The notes under the pieces were generated by a model that was not told where the DNA came from, ran no database searches, and saw nothing but the letters and a program-made list of their open reading frames with translations. A DNA stretch of 64,000 nucleotides, from positions 19,161-83,160 of the forward strand of contig NZ_KB902492.1 of assembly GCF_000379525.1 (NCBI RefSeq), read 5' to 3'. This document shows positions 1 to 8,734 of the stretch, piece after piece; position 1 is the first letter of the stretch; every line of letters begins with the position of its first letter. The translations under genes and the position numbers were made by a program. Source of the DNA: Lamprocystis purpurea DSM 4197 (GTDB taxonomy: Bacteria; Pseudomonadota; Gammaproteobacteria; Chromatiales; Chromatiaceae).

Positions 1-1233
1 CCTGACCTGCGGCAGGTGGTGCTGGTCGACGGCTTACCGGCTGACATCGCCGAACCCTTGCGCGCCCGCTGCGTCTGCGCCGCCGACCTCCTGAGCGACA
101 CCGGCGGCGGCTCCGCCGGGCACCGCCGCATCGACACCGACATGGCCGCCATCCTCTACACCTCAGGCAGCACCGGCGCACCCAAGGGCGTGGTGCTCTC
201 GCACCGCAACCTGATCGCCGGGGCGCTGAGCGTTGCCGAGTATCTGGAAAACCGGCCGGAGGACCGTCTGCTCGCGGTCCTGCCATTGAGTTTCGACTAT
301 GGACTGAGCCAATTCACCACCGCTTTTGCCGCCGGTGCGGCGGTCGTCCTGATGGACTACCTGCTGCCCACTGACGTGATCCGAGCCGTCACCCACTACG
401 GCATCACCGGACTGGCGGCGGTGCCGCCGCTCTGGATCCAGGTCGCCGGACTCGACTGGCCGCAAGCCGCCCGGACCTCGCTGCGCTACCTCACCAACTC
501 CGGCGGGTCGCTGCCCGCCCCCACCTTGCAGACCTTGCGCAGCCGGCTGCCGAACACCCGGATCTATCTGATGTATGGGTTGACCGAGGCCTTCCGCTCG
601 ACCTATTTGCCCCCGGATCAGGTCGATGCACGTCCCGACTCCATCGGCAAAGCCATCCCCAACGCCGAGGTCCTGGTGGTGCGGGAGGACGGCAGCCGGT
701 GCGGACCAGATGAACCCGGCGAGCTGGTGCATCGCGGCGCGCTGGTGTCCCTGGGCTACTGGAACGACCCCGCACGGACCCGCGAACGCTTCCGGCCGGC
801 GCCGGGCCAGCCCGGTGGACTCCCCAACCCGGAACTGGCCGTCTGGTCGGGCGATCAGGTCCGCCGCGATGCGGACGGTTACCTCTATTTCATCGGCCGC
901 CGGGACGAGCAGATCAAGACGTCCGGGTACCGCATCAGCCCCACCGAGGTCGAAGCGGTGGTCTACGGCTCGGGGCTGGTGGCCGAGGCGGCAGCCATCG
1001 GTGTCCCGCACGGGACCCTTGGCCAGGCGATCCTGGTCGTCGCCACGGCCGCGCGGGATCATGCCGGCCTCGAATCACGGGTCATCGCGCATTGCCGCGA
1101 TACCCTGCCCGGCTTCATGGTGCCCCAACGGGTCCTGTTCGCGTCGGACCTGCCGCGGAATCCAAACGGCAAGATCGACCGCAGGTTCCTGGCCTCGCGT
1201 TTCGAGAATTACTTTCGCGGGGAATCTTCCTGA
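1..1233 (+). CDS. Acyl-CoA ligase (AMP-forming), exosortase A-associated, 5' truncated by window edge
   Basis: This is the C-terminal 410 residues of an ANL-superfamily adenylate-forming ligase; the frame is open from base 1, so the start lies outside the window. The phosphate-binding loop LYTSGSTGAPKGV, the YGLTE motif, the hinge GRRDEQIKTSGYR and the C-terminal catalytic lysine in NPNGKIDR are all present, so the visible part looks active. Family knowledge: this type of ligase next to a PLP decarboxylase, an acyl carrier protein and the two alpha/beta hydrolases 1 and 2 is typical of exosortase-A (PEP-CTERM) exopolysaccharide loci. The substrate is unknown; loading of the nearby carrier protein at 6787 is a reasonable inference. 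Its stop codon overlaps the next start (TGATG), which suggests translational coupling. Confidence 0.88.
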   Translation, partial: PDLRQVVLVDGLPADIAEPLRARCVCAADLLSDTGGGSAGHRRIDTDMAAILYTSGSTGAPKGVVLSHRNLIAGALSVAEYLENRPEDRLLAVLPLSFDYGLSQFTTAFAAGAAVVLMDYLLPTDVIRAVTHYGITGLAAVPPLWIQVAGLDWPQAARTSLRYLTNSGGSLPAPTLQTLRSRLPNTRIYLMYGLTEAFRSTYLPPDQVDARPDSIGKAIPNAEVLVVREDGSRCGPDEPGELVHRGALVSLGYWNDPARTRERFRPAPGQPGGLPNPELAVWSGDQVRRDADGYLYFIGRRDEQIKTSGYRISPTEVEAVVYGSGLVAEAAAIGVPHGTLGQAILVVATAARDHAGLESRVIAHCRDTLPGFMVPQRVLFASDLPRNPNGKIDRRFLASRFENYFRGESS

Positions 1234-2495
1234 TGGCGGACAACGGGACGGGCACAGTGCCTGACACATCAGGGCACGCCGTCGGCGCGAGCGTTCGCGA
1301 CGCGCGCGGCGAACTCCTGATCGGCGGTATCCCGGTCAGCCGCCTGGCCGACCGGATGGGCGGCACGCCCTTCTACGCCTACGACCGCGCCGCGGTGAGC
1401 CGCCGCGCCGCACAGTGGCGGGCCGCCATGCCGCATCGCCTGCGCCTGCACTATGCGATCAAGGCCAATCCCATGCCGGCCCTGGTCCAGCACCTGCGCG
1501 ACCTGACCGACGGCTTCGATGTGGCCTCGCTGGGCGAGTTACAGGTCGCGCTGGACACCGGCATCCCCGCCGGGCGGATCAGCTTCGCCGGCCCGGGCAA
1601 GAGCGACCACGAGCTGCGCGCGGCAGTTGCGGCCGGCATCACCCTGCACCTGGAATCGGCCGGAGAGTTGGAACGGATCGCCCGCATTGGACACGCCATG
1701 GGCGTTCGTCCCGGCGTCGCCGTGCGCGTGAATCCGGATTTCGAACTGAAGTCGTCCGGCATGAAAATGAGCGGCGGGCCGAAACCGTTCGGCGTCGATG
1801 CGGAGCAGGTCCCCGATCTGCTGGCGCACCTTGGCACCCTCCCGGTCGGGTTCCGCGGCTTCCACATCTTCACCGGCTCACAGAACCTGAGCACCGCAGC
1901 GATCATCGAGGCCCATACCCGAACCCTGGCACTCGCGGAACAGTTGGCGCGGCAGGCGCCAGCGCCCGTCACCTCTCTCAACCTCGGCGGCGGACTGGGT
2001 ATCCCCTACTTCCCGGGCGAGCAACCGCTCGACCTCGCACCCATCGCCGCCAATCTCGCGGGGTGCATTGCGACACTCGGCCCCGGTCTGCGCGACGCCG
2101 AACTGGTGATGGAACTGGGGCGCTATCTGGTCGGCGAGGCCGGGATCTACGTCTGTCGGGTGATCGACCGCAAGGTGTCACGCGGACGCACCTATCTGGT
2201 TACCGACGGCGGCCTGCACCAGCATCTTGCCGCCTCGGGGAATCTTGGGCAGATCATCCGCAAGAACTTCCCGGTCATCGCCGCCGCCCGCGCGTCGCCG
2301 GTCGACACCCGCGAAAAGGTCACGGTCGTCGGCCCACTGTGCACCCCGCTCGATCTCCTGGCGGACCAGATCGAACTGCCGCGCTGCGCACCCGGCGACC
2401 TGATCGCCATCCTGCAATCCGGGGCCTACGGCTACTCGGCCAGTCCCCTGGGCTTTTTATCGCACCCGCCGCCCGGACAGGCACTGGTCGGCTGA
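1233..2495 (+). CDS. Pyridoxal-dependent decarboxylase, exosortase A system-associated
   Basis: 420-residue fold-type III PLP enzyme of the diaminopimelate/ornithine decarboxylase family. The PLP lysine is in YAIKANP (Lys78), the glycine-rich phosphate-binding stretch is NLGGGLGIPY, and the C-terminal active-site region has GPLCTPLD and GAYGYSAS. The ATG at 1233 overlaps the stop of the upstream ligase by one base and removes an implausible N-terminal extension, so it was chosen as the start. Family knowledge: this subfamily (TIGR03099-like) marks XrtA/PEP-CTERM loci. The amino acid substrate cannot be read from sequence. It probably makes an amine-containing building block or modification for the exported polysaccharide. 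Confidence 0.88.
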   Translation: MADNGTGTVPDTSGHAVGASVRDARGELLIGGIPVSRLADRMGGTPFYAYDRAAVSRRAAQWRAAMPHRLRLHYAIKANPMPALVQHLRDLTDGFDVASLGELQVALDTGIPAGRISFAGPGKSDHELRAAVAAGITLHLESAGELERIARIGHAMGVRPGVAVRVNPDFELKSSGMKMSGGPKPFGVDAEQVPDLLAHLGTLPVGFRGFHIFTGSQNLSTAAIIEAHTRTLALAEQLARQAPAPVTSLNLGGGLGIPYFPGEQPLDLAPIAANLAGCIATLGPGLRDAELVMELGRYLVGEAGIYVCRVIDRKVSRGRTYLVTDGGLHQHLAASGNLGQIIRKNFPVIAAARASPVDTREKVTVVGPLCTPLDLLADQIELPRCAPGDLIAILQSGAYGYSASPLGFLSHPPPGQALVG

Positions 2496-2504
2496 GTCAA
2501 GACG

Positions 2505-3461
2505 ATGTCCGAGCACACCGTGGCAGTCCCACGCAGACCGGCGGTTTCCGTCGTGATTCCCACGTACAACAGCGCACGCTATATCACCGAGACGATCGGC
2601 AGCGTGCTGAATCAAACCTTCGGCGACCTGGAACTGATCGTGGTGGACGACGGGTCCACGGACGACACCCCCACCGTGGTCACGGCCTGCGGTCCACCGG
2701 TGCGGCTGGTCAGCCAAGCCAACGCCGGCGTCTGCGCGGCCCGCAATCGCGGCATCCGGGAAGCCGCCGGGCGCTATCTGTGTCTGCTGGACCATGACGA
2801 TTACTGGTTTGGGGACAAACTGCAGCGGCAGGTGAAGGCAATGCAGGAACACCCCGACTGCGGTGTCATTTACAGCCCGTACATCCCGTGGGCGTCGGAT
2901 GCCGCCGGCCGCTTTCCGACACCCGACAGCTTCGATCTTGCGGCCTATGGTGATGGGATCGACGCCGCGTTCTCCGGTTGGATCTACCATCAGTTCCTGC
3001 TCGATTGCTGCATGCTGACCAGCACGTCCATGTTCCGCCGGGAGGTCTTCGACCACTGTGGCGGCTTCGATGAGGCGCTGCCCTACGGCGAGGACTGGGA
3101 TCTGTGGTTGCGGATTTCGCGTGATTTCACCTTTGTCAAATTGCGACGACCTGACACGCTGTACCGCCAGCATCCCCAACAGGGCAACCGCATGGTGCGC
3201 CCGCACGATTACCGGACATTGCTGTTGCGGCGGGCGATGCGCACCTGGGGCTTGTGCGGTCCGGATGCTCGCTGCGTACCGCGGGGGAAATTCCTCGGCC
3301 AGCTCGCCGAGTACCAGTCGGCCTATGCCTTGGGACAACTGCGCGCGGGCCACCGTGGTGCAGGACTGGCGGCCCTGGCCAGGGCCTGGGTAACACGCCC
3401 GCGCAAGGTCAAACTGCTGGCCTATCTGGCAGCCGCCCTCGTGGGGTGGCGGCCTAGGTAG
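2505..3461 (+). CDS. Glycosyltransferase family 2
   Basis: 318 residues with a GT-A fold. The N-terminus has the canonical VSVVIPTYN motif (residues about 11-19), the VVDDGSTDD nucleotide-binding motif, and an acidic cluster DHDDYW that would coordinate the metal. EDWDLWLR is the usual acceptor-side motif of GT2 enzymes. No membrane segment is evident, so the enzyme should act on the cytoplasmic face of the membrane in polysaccharide repeat-unit assembly. It starts 9 bases after the decarboxylase and is surely co-transcribed with it. It is the last gene of this stretch before the reverse-strand SufSE gene interrupts the locus. Donor sugar unknown. Confidence 0.88.
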   Translation: MSEHTVAVPRRPAVSVVIPTYNSARYITETIGSVLNQTFGDLELIVVDDGSTDDTPTVVTACGPPVRLVSQANAGVCAARNRGIREAAGRYLCLLDHDDYWFGDKLQRQVKAMQEHPDCGVIYSPYIPWASDAAGRFPTPDSFDLAAYGDGIDAAFSGWIYHQFLLDCCMLTSTSMFRREVFDHCGGFDEALPYGEDWDLWLRISRDFTFVKLRRPDTLYRQHPQQGNRMVRPHDYRTLLLRRAMRTWGLCGPDARCVPRGKFLGQLAEYQSAYALGQLRAGHRGAGLAALARAWVTRPRKVKLLAYLAAALVGWRPR

Positions 3462-3504
3462 GCGACCCCTCACCAAAAAGCTAAACAAGTCTTGAGGAGC
3501 GCCG

Positions 3505-3613
3505 TTGGCGGCTCGGTCGTTGTCGTTGTCGTTGTCGAGGAATAGACAGCGGGCTGCTCGTGCGCGAATTGACTTGCTTCTCCGATTACGACAACGACAA
3601 CGACAACGATTGA
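3505..3613. repeat. Interspersed inverted repeat, GTTGTC family, copy 1
   Basis: The left arm is a run of GTTGTC hexamers starting TCGGTCGTTGTCG, and the right arm is its complement, GATTACGACAACGACAACG, about 60 bases further on. The centre holds GACAGCGGGCTGCTCGTG, shared with copy 2 near 18.7 kb. The element fills the convergent gap between the GT2 gene and the sufSE 3' end, where a strong hairpin could also act as a bidirectional terminator. Other copies lie at 18594-18800, 34606-34625, 41213-41302 and 41808-41860. Confidence 0.8.
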
Positions 3614-3622
3614 ATTTGTGGT

Positions 3623-5491
3623 TTAACGTCGTTCCGACTGGTTACCAGTGGTCGTCGGCAGACGGGGACCTCGACGGCCGTGTTGCGGCCGTCGGGAATG
3701 AGCGCTCTGGGGAGCACTCTGCGCAATGACCGGCCCGGCGGCGACGCTCGCGACCCGCCGCAGGCGTTGGATCACCGCCTCTAATCCATTGCGGCGCGTC
3801 AGGCTCAGATGCCCCGCGAGCCCGAGCCGATCGATGAAGGCCGGGGTATCGAACGCCAGGATCGCCGCCGCGTGCTGCCCGGAAAACAACTGCCGCAGCA
3901 ATGCGATCAGCCCGCGGACGAGTTCCGCGTCACTATCCGCCAGAAATTCAATGATGTCGGTCGTGCCTGGCCTGATCCGCGGGGCCAAAAACACCAGACT
4001 TTGGCAGCCGGGGACGAAGTTCTCCTTTGTTTTGAGTGCAGGCGGCATCGGCGGCAACCCATGTCCCAGGTCGATGATCTGCTGATACCGCATCGGCCAA
4101 TCCGGCAAATCGTCGAAGAGGTCCAGGATGTCCTGCGCCGCCGCCGCGGGCGAAGCGGCCGTCGCGGCTGGATACATACACGTGAGTGCCGACGCGACGG
4201 CGGGCTTGGCGTCCTGGCCGGTCATCGCGATCGGTCCGGCGGTTGCAGGTCGCGCCTGCCGGACCTGGTCGACGATTTCCGCGAGTGCATCCGCCAATCG
4301 GTCGACCTCCTGCGCCGTGTTGTAGACGCCGAAGGACGCACGGGCGGTTCCCGCCACACCCAAACGCTCCATGAGCGGCTGACAGCAATGATGACCGGTG
4401 CGGATGCAGATCCCTTGCAGGTCGAGTCGGGTCCCGATATCCAGGGTCGCGAGCGGGGGGTCGGTGACGACCCAGGACAGCACGCCGGTCTTGCTCGGCG
4501 CGGTACCCTTGATCTCCAATCCGGGGATCGCCGACAGCCGGTCTGTGGCCTGACGCAGCAACCGGTGTTCATGGGCAGCGACCCGCTCCAAACCGACCTC
4601 CGACAGCCAGTCGATTGCCGCCGCCAAGCCAACGGCGCCGGCTATATGCGGCGTACCGGCTTCAAACCGATTGGGAATGTCGGCGTAGGTGGTATTCTCG
4701 AAACGCACGCGCTCGATCATGTCGCCGCCGCCCTGATAGGGCGGCATCGCGGCAAGCAACCGGCGCTTGCCGTACAGGACGCCGATACCGGTCGGACCGT
4801 AAAGCTTGTGCCCTGAAAATGCGTAGAAATCGGCGTCCAGCGCCTGGACGTCGGTCCGCCCATGGGCCACCCATTGGGCACCGTCGATCAGTACCAGCGC
4901 ACCCGCGGCATGCGCGTCGGCGATCATCTCCCGGACCGGGTTGCGGGTACCCAGGGCATTCGACACCGCGGTCACCGCGACCAATCGGGTACGGGACGAC
5001 AGCAACGCCCGATACTGGTCCAGCCGCAGCGCACCGTTGTCCTCAATCGGGATGACCTTGATCAGCGCGCCGGTGGATTGCGCCACCAGTTGCCAGGGTA
5101 CAATATTGGAGTGGTGCTCCAGCTCCGAGAGGATGATCTCGTCACCGGCGCGCAGGTTGGCGCGGCCCCAGGCCGCCGCGACCAGGTTGATGGACTCGGT
5201 GGTTCCACGGGTGAAGATGCACTCGGCGGGTTCTGCGGCCCCGATGAAGCGGGCGACCCGTGCGCGCGCCGACTCGTACAGCCCCGTAGCCGACTGCGAG
5301 AGGTGATAGGCGCCGCGATGGATGTTGGCGTTCCGGCTTGTGTAAAACTCGCCAATGGCGTCGATGACCCGCGCCGGCTTTTGGGTACTGGCCGCGCTGT
5401 CCAGGTAGACCAGCGGCTGACCATGGGCCAGGGTCTTCAGGAGCGGAAACTGGTCGCGTACCGCGAGCAATGCAGACGCGGGGTCGGCCAT
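3623..5491 (-). CDS. sufS: SufS-SufE fusion cysteine desulfurase
   Basis: A two-domain protein of about 622 residues. The first ~405 residues are a group II cysteine desulfurase: PLP lysine in FSGHKLYGPTGIG, active-site cysteine in RTGHHCCQPLM, and N-terminal LVYLDSAAS. The next ~130 residues are a SufE sulfur acceptor with its cysteine in KENFVPGCQS. The enzyme would strip sulfur from cysteine and pass it within one polypeptide to the SufE domain for Fe-S cluster assembly. A basic tail of ~35 residues after SufE is atypical and may be read-through into repeat-flanking DNA. The ATG at 5491 aligns best with SufS starts; 5518 and 5569 (GGAG 9 bases upstream) are alternatives. The gene lies antisense inside the EPS locus, without sufBCD. 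Confidence 0.9.
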   Translation of the reverse strand: MADPASALLAVRDQFPLLKTLAHGQPLVYLDSAASTQKPARVIDAIGEFYTSRNANIHRGAYHLSQSATGLYESARARVARFIGAAEPAECIFTRGTTESINLVAAAWGRANLRAGDEIILSELEHHSNIVPWQLVAQSTGALIKVIPIEDNGALRLDQYRALLSSRTRLVAVTAVSNALGTRNPVREMIADAHAAGALVLIDGAQWVAHGRTDVQALDADFYAFSGHKLYGPTGIGVLYGKRRLLAAMPPYQGGGDMIERVRFENTTYADIPNRFEAGTPHIAGAVGLAAAIDWLSEVGLERVAAHEHRLLRQATDRLSAIPGLEIKGTAPSKTGVLSWVVTDPPLATLDIGTRLDLQGICIRTGHHCCQPLMERLGVAGTARASFGVYNTAQEVDRLADALAEIVDQVRQARPATAGPIAMTGQDAKPAVASALTCMYPAATAASPAAAAQDILDLFDDLPDWPMRYQQIIDLGHGLPPMPPALKTKENFVPGCQSLVFLAPRIRPGTTDIIEFLADSDAELVRGLIALLRQLFSGQHAAAILAFDTPAFIDRLGLAGHLSLTRRNGLEAVIQRLRRVASVAAGPVIAQSAPQSAHSRRPQHGRRGPRLPTTTGNQSERR

Positions 5492-5638
5492 GGCCGGGGA
5501 CAGAGTGGCTGGTTTCATGAAGGAAACAGTGCGTACCGGCAAGCCAAAGATCAACCTGAGAGTTTTCATGGATCGCTGCTCCGATGACGTCCAGGCTGCG
5601 AGCGGGCAAGTGCCGCGCCCAACCGGGGGCGGTTTGCG

Positions 5639-6730
5639 ATGCGCGTCCTGACGCGCACGCAGTTACTGCGCTACGTCCAGGACAAGCACGCGCTTTTCGA
5701 TGCCGCGGCCGCCCGCGGTAATCCTTTCGCATGCAGCGCCTGGGTACTCAACTTCATCGCACAGGTTGCCGCGGACGACTGGCATTATTATGTCGCCGAA
5801 GACCCGTCGCAGGATGAGGGTTGTCTGGTTCTCTACAGTGAGCGCAGATCCCCCCATCGGCGTTTTGCGCTCACCAACTATTACGCATCCTTGTATACCC
5901 CGCTGCTCGGCGCCGCTGTCGACCGCGAAGCGTCACTGACCGCCATCGCCGCCGATCTGACACGCTCACGGCCCGCCTGTGCCGCGATCGATCTCGCGCC
6001 ACTCGCTCCCGAGGATGACGATACCACGGCGCTGCAGCGCGCCTTCGTGTCACAAGGCTGGTATGTCAAACGCTATTTTCGCTTTGGGAATTGGCACCTG
6101 CCCTGTGCCGATCTGTCATTCGCCGATTACATGCGTGCACGGGAATCACGCGTGCGCCATACCTGGTCTCGCAAGGTCAAAAAATTCAGCAAGCCCGATG
6201 GCTTGGCGCGGATTCGCATCGTGACGGCGCCGGACGAGATCGAGGCGGCCATGGATGCCTACGAGCAAGTTTATGCACAAAGCTGGAAACCCCCCGAGCC
6301 TTACCCCGAGTTCATCCGCCATTGGGCCCGAGTCTGTGCGGAAAATGGATGGTTGCGTCTCGGTCTGGCATCGGTGGCTGATGTACCGATCGCCGCACAG
6401 TTCTGGTTCACCATGCAGCGTCGGGCCTATATCTTCAAACTCGCTTACGCCCAGGACTATGCGCACTGGTCGGCAGGAACTGTACTGACGGCCCAACTGA
6501 TCGAACATAGCCTTGAGCAGGACCGGGTCACCGCGATCGACTACCTGAGCGGCGACGATCCCTATAAGCAGGCCTGGATGTCCAGGCGCCGAGAACGGAT
6601 CGGGCTGATTGCCTGCAACCTGGGCAATCCGCGTGGAGCGCTGATCGCGGCCTATGAATATGCCGGTGCCCTGCGCCGGCGTTGGCGGCACCCGGGCGTC
6701 GATCCGACAGCCGCGCCTGACCTGGTGTAG
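5639..6730 (+). CDS. GNAT-type (BioF2-like) acyltransferase in the EPS locus
   Basis: 363 residues resembling the FemAB/GNAT-like acyltransferases found in polysaccharide clusters. The C-terminal half carries the typical pattern of this fold: QFWFTMQRRAYIFKLAYA, then a SAGTVLTAQLIEH segment for acyl-CoA or aminoacyl binding, and a terminal IDYLSGDDPYKQAWM block. It probably transfers an acyl or aminoacyl group to a sugar precursor. There is no signal peptide. It is transcribed away from sufSE, from a divergent intergenic region of about 70-150 bases. The family assignment rests on these motifs only; the acceptor is unknown. Confidence 0.7.
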   Translation: MRVLTRTQLLRYVQDKHALFDAAAARGNPFACSAWVLNFIAQVAADDWHYYVAEDPSQDEGCLVLYSERRSPHRRFALTNYYASLYTPLLGAAVDREASLTAIAADLTRSRPACAAIDLAPLAPEDDDTTALQRAFVSQGWYVKRYFRFGNWHLPCADLSFADYMRARESRVRHTWSRKVKKFSKPDGLARIRIVTAPDEIEAAMDAYEQVYAQSWKPPEPYPEFIRHWARVCAENGWLRLGLASVADVPIAAQFWFTMQRRAYIFKLAYAQDYAHWSAGTVLTAQLIEHSLEQDRVTAIDYLSGDDPYKQAWMSRRRERIGLIACNLGNPRGALIAAYEYAGALRRRWRHPGVDPTAAPDLV

Positions 6731-6786
6731 AATCCGGCGCGGCCCGCCAACGGCTTGCTCACCAAGATTCAGACGCACAGGTTTAC

Positions 6787-7056
6787 ATGAGAGCCGCACC
6801 CGCTATGCTTGCTGTTTCAGACACCATTGGGGTGCTGCGGGACGTCCTGCGGCTCGGCGCGCGCGCTGACGATTTCACCGCGGCCACGCCGCTGCTCGGC
6901 AGCATCCCGGAACTCGACTCGATGGCCGTGGTCGACCTGCTCACCGCGCTCGAAGATCGCTTCGCGGTGCGCGTGGACGATGACGCGATCACCGCCGAAA
7001 CCTTCGAGACGGTCGGTTCCCTGCATGCCTGGGTACTCGCCAGGCTCGCGCTCTGA
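6787..7056 (+). CDS. Acyl carrier protein, exosortase A-associated
   Basis: 89 residues, all-helical acidic carrier protein. The phosphopantetheine attachment serine is in ELDSMAVVDLL. The third-helix region DRFAVRVDDDAI matches the acyl/peptidyl carrier family. Context: just upstream of hydrolases 2 and 1 and in the same locus as the AMP-dependent ligase at 1-1233, which could charge it. It probably carries an acyl or aminoacyl unit for the GNAT enzyme at 5639; that partnership is inference. Start may be Met1 or Met7. Confidence 0.85.
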   Translation: MRAAPAMLAVSDTIGVLRDVLRLGARADDFTAATPLLGSIPELDSMAVVDLLTALEDRFAVRVDDDAITAETFETVGSLHAWVLARLAL

Positions 7057-7065
7057 CCGCGGCTG

Positions 7066-7893
7066 GTGCTGCGCGCGCGCTTCCTGGCAGGCCCCCGCGG
7101 GCGGTTATTCAGTGTCGGCGTGCAGCCACCGGAGCAGCCGGGGCCGCACCACTGGGTGCTGGTGATACCGCCGCTGCTGGACGAACTCAATCAGTCACGT
7201 CGCACATTGCATCTGCTGGGCCACGCCCTGGCCGCGCGTGGGATCGGCTGTCTGCTGCCGGACCTCTACGGCACCGGAGACAGTGAGGGTGAGATCGGCG
7301 ATGCGACCTGGGACACCTGGATCGCGGACCTGAACTGCGTCCACGTCTGGCTGCTCGGGCAGGGTGCCGTGCGGGTCGACCTCCTCGCCCTGCGCGGCGG
7401 TGCACTGCTCATGCGGGACTGGCTCGCCGCGGCGCCAATCCGCGTGCCCCACCTGATCCTTTGGCAACCCATCATCAGCGGCGCCCAACTAGTCCAACAA
7501 TTGCTGCGCCTGCGCCTCGCCGCCGGGCTTGTTCGCGGCAGCCGTGCCACGGCCGCTGCCCTGCGCGAGCGCATGGCCCTGGACGGCTGGATCGAGATTG
7601 CCGGCTATCGCTTATCCGCGGCGCTCCTGACGCGCATCGAGGGGACCTCGCTTACACCGCCGGACGCCGACCAGGTGGGCATGGTCGACTGGTTTGCGCT
7701 CGTCACCACTGATCAGGCCCTAGCGCCCGCGGTCCAGCGCTGCACCCGCGCCTGGTCCGAGGCCGGCCTGCCACTCGGCGTGCAGCCGATTATCGGGGAG
7801 ACTTTCTGGGCCACCCCGGAGATCGTCGAAGCGGTTACGCTCATCGCGTCGACTGTCAGCCGCCTGGAGCAGGTGCGCGATGCGGTTGGCTGA
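7066..7893 (+). CDS. Hydrolase 2, exosortase A system-associated (alpha/beta hydrolase)
   Basis: 275-residue alpha/beta-hydrolase-like protein with a GTG start 9 bases after the carrier protein. The segment VIPPLLDELNQSRR near the N-terminus and LPDLYGTGDSEG match the XrtA-associated hydrolase 2 family (TIGR03101-like). The expected nucleophile elbow is not a clear GxSxG: the equivalent region reads LALRGGALL, so hydrolytic activity is doubtful from sequence alone. It overlaps the hydrolase 1 gene by 14 bases. In known XrtA clusters the two always come as a pair; they may act on acyl groups carried by the adjacent acyl carrier protein. Confidence 0.85.
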   Translation: MLRARFLAGPRGRLFSVGVQPPEQPGPHHWVLVIPPLLDELNQSRRTLHLLGHALAARGIGCLLPDLYGTGDSEGEIGDATWDTWIADLNCVHVWLLGQGAVRVDLLALRGGALLMRDWLAAAPIRVPHLILWQPIISGAQLVQQLLRLRLAAGLVRGSRATAAALRERMALDGWIEIAGYRLSAALLTRIEGTSLTPPDADQVGMVDWFALVTTDQALAPAVQRCTRAWSEAGLPLGVQPIIGETFWATPEIVEAVTLIASTVSRLEQVRDAVG

Positions 7894-8734
7894 ACCCGAG
7901 TCGCCGCTCCTCTTCGACTGCGTTGGCGCGCAACTGCTGGGCATCCTTCATCACGGCGCGGCTGATGCGCGGCGCGCGGTCCTGGTGGTGGTCGGCGGCC
8001 CTCAGTACCGGGTCGGCAGCCACCGCCAGTTCGTGCTGCTCGCCCGGCGGCTCGCCGTCGTCGGCATCCCCACCCTGCGCTTCGACACGCGCGGCATGGG
8101 TGACAGCGACGGGGAGACCCGCACCTTCGAAGACATCAGCGACGATATCGCCGCTGCCATCGAACGGCTCTTCGGCGCAGTTCCCGGACTCCAACAGGTG
8201 GTCCTCTGGGGGCTCTGCGATGCGGCGACTGCCGTCTCCTTCTATGCACCGCAGGACCCACGGGTCGCCGGTCTGGTCCTGCTGAACCCCTGGGTGCACA
8301 CCGCCGCGGGCGAGGCACACGCCTACCTCAGACACTACTACCCCGGTCGCGTGTTAAGCCGCGATTTCTGGTGCAGGCTGTGTTCCGGCAAGGTCGATCT
8401 ACGCGACGCGCTCCGCGGCTTGCGCCGGTTCCAGGAGTCCGCCAGGACGCCCGATCGACGGACCGAAATCGCCGGCGCTGCCGCACCCTTGCCGGAGCGG
8501 ATGCTGCGCAGCCTGCGCCGGTTCGACGGCCGGGTGCTGCTGATTCTGAGCGGCAAGGATCTGACCGCGCGTGAATTCGCGGGGCTGCTGACGACCGAGC
8601 CCGCCTGGTCCAACTGGTGCGCGGGCCCGGCCGTCGAGCGGCGCGACCTGCCCGACGCCGACCACACCTTCGCGTCGGATCTGTGGCGCGGACAGGTCGA
8701 ACAGTGGACACTCACCTGGCTGCGGTCCTGGTGA
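7880..8734 (+). CDS. Hydrolase 1, exosortase A system-associated (alpha/beta hydrolase)
   Basis: 284 residues. The N-terminal oxyanion region VVVGGPQYRVGSHRQ and the strand FDTRGMGDSDGE are hallmarks of the XrtA-associated hydrolase 1 family (TIGR03100-like). The elbow equivalent reads LWGLCDAATA, with cysteine in the usual serine position, and a candidate catalytic histidine is in DADHTFAS near the C-terminus. Cysteine-type nucleophile is therefore an inference. The start overlaps hydrolase 2 by 14 bases, and its TGA overlaps a GTG start of the following glycosyltransferase (GTGA), so the genes are translationally coupled. Confidence 0.87.
   Translation: MRLAEPESPLLFDCVGAQLLGILHHGAADARRAVLVVVGGPQYRVGSHRQFVLLARRLAVVGIPTLRFDTRGMGDSDGETRTFEDISDDIAAAIERLFGAVPGLQQVVLWGLCDAATAVSFYAPQDPRVAGLVLLNPWVHTAAGEAHAYLRHYYPGRVLSRDFWCRLCSGKVDLRDALRGLRRFQESARTPDRRTEIAGAAAPLPERMLRSLRRFDGRVLLILSGKDLTAREFAGLLTTEPAWSNWCAGPAVERRDLPDADHTFASDLWRGQVEQWTLTWLRSW

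Noticed and set aside
163..1062. 299-residue open frame antisense to the acyl-CoA ligase
   Set aside because: It has no family features and arises from the high GC codon bias of the real gene on the other strand.
1415..2797. 460-residue Arg/Pro-rich frame overlapping the decarboxylase
   Set aside because: Low-complexity shadow of the PLP decarboxylase and GT2 genes, which have clear motifs.
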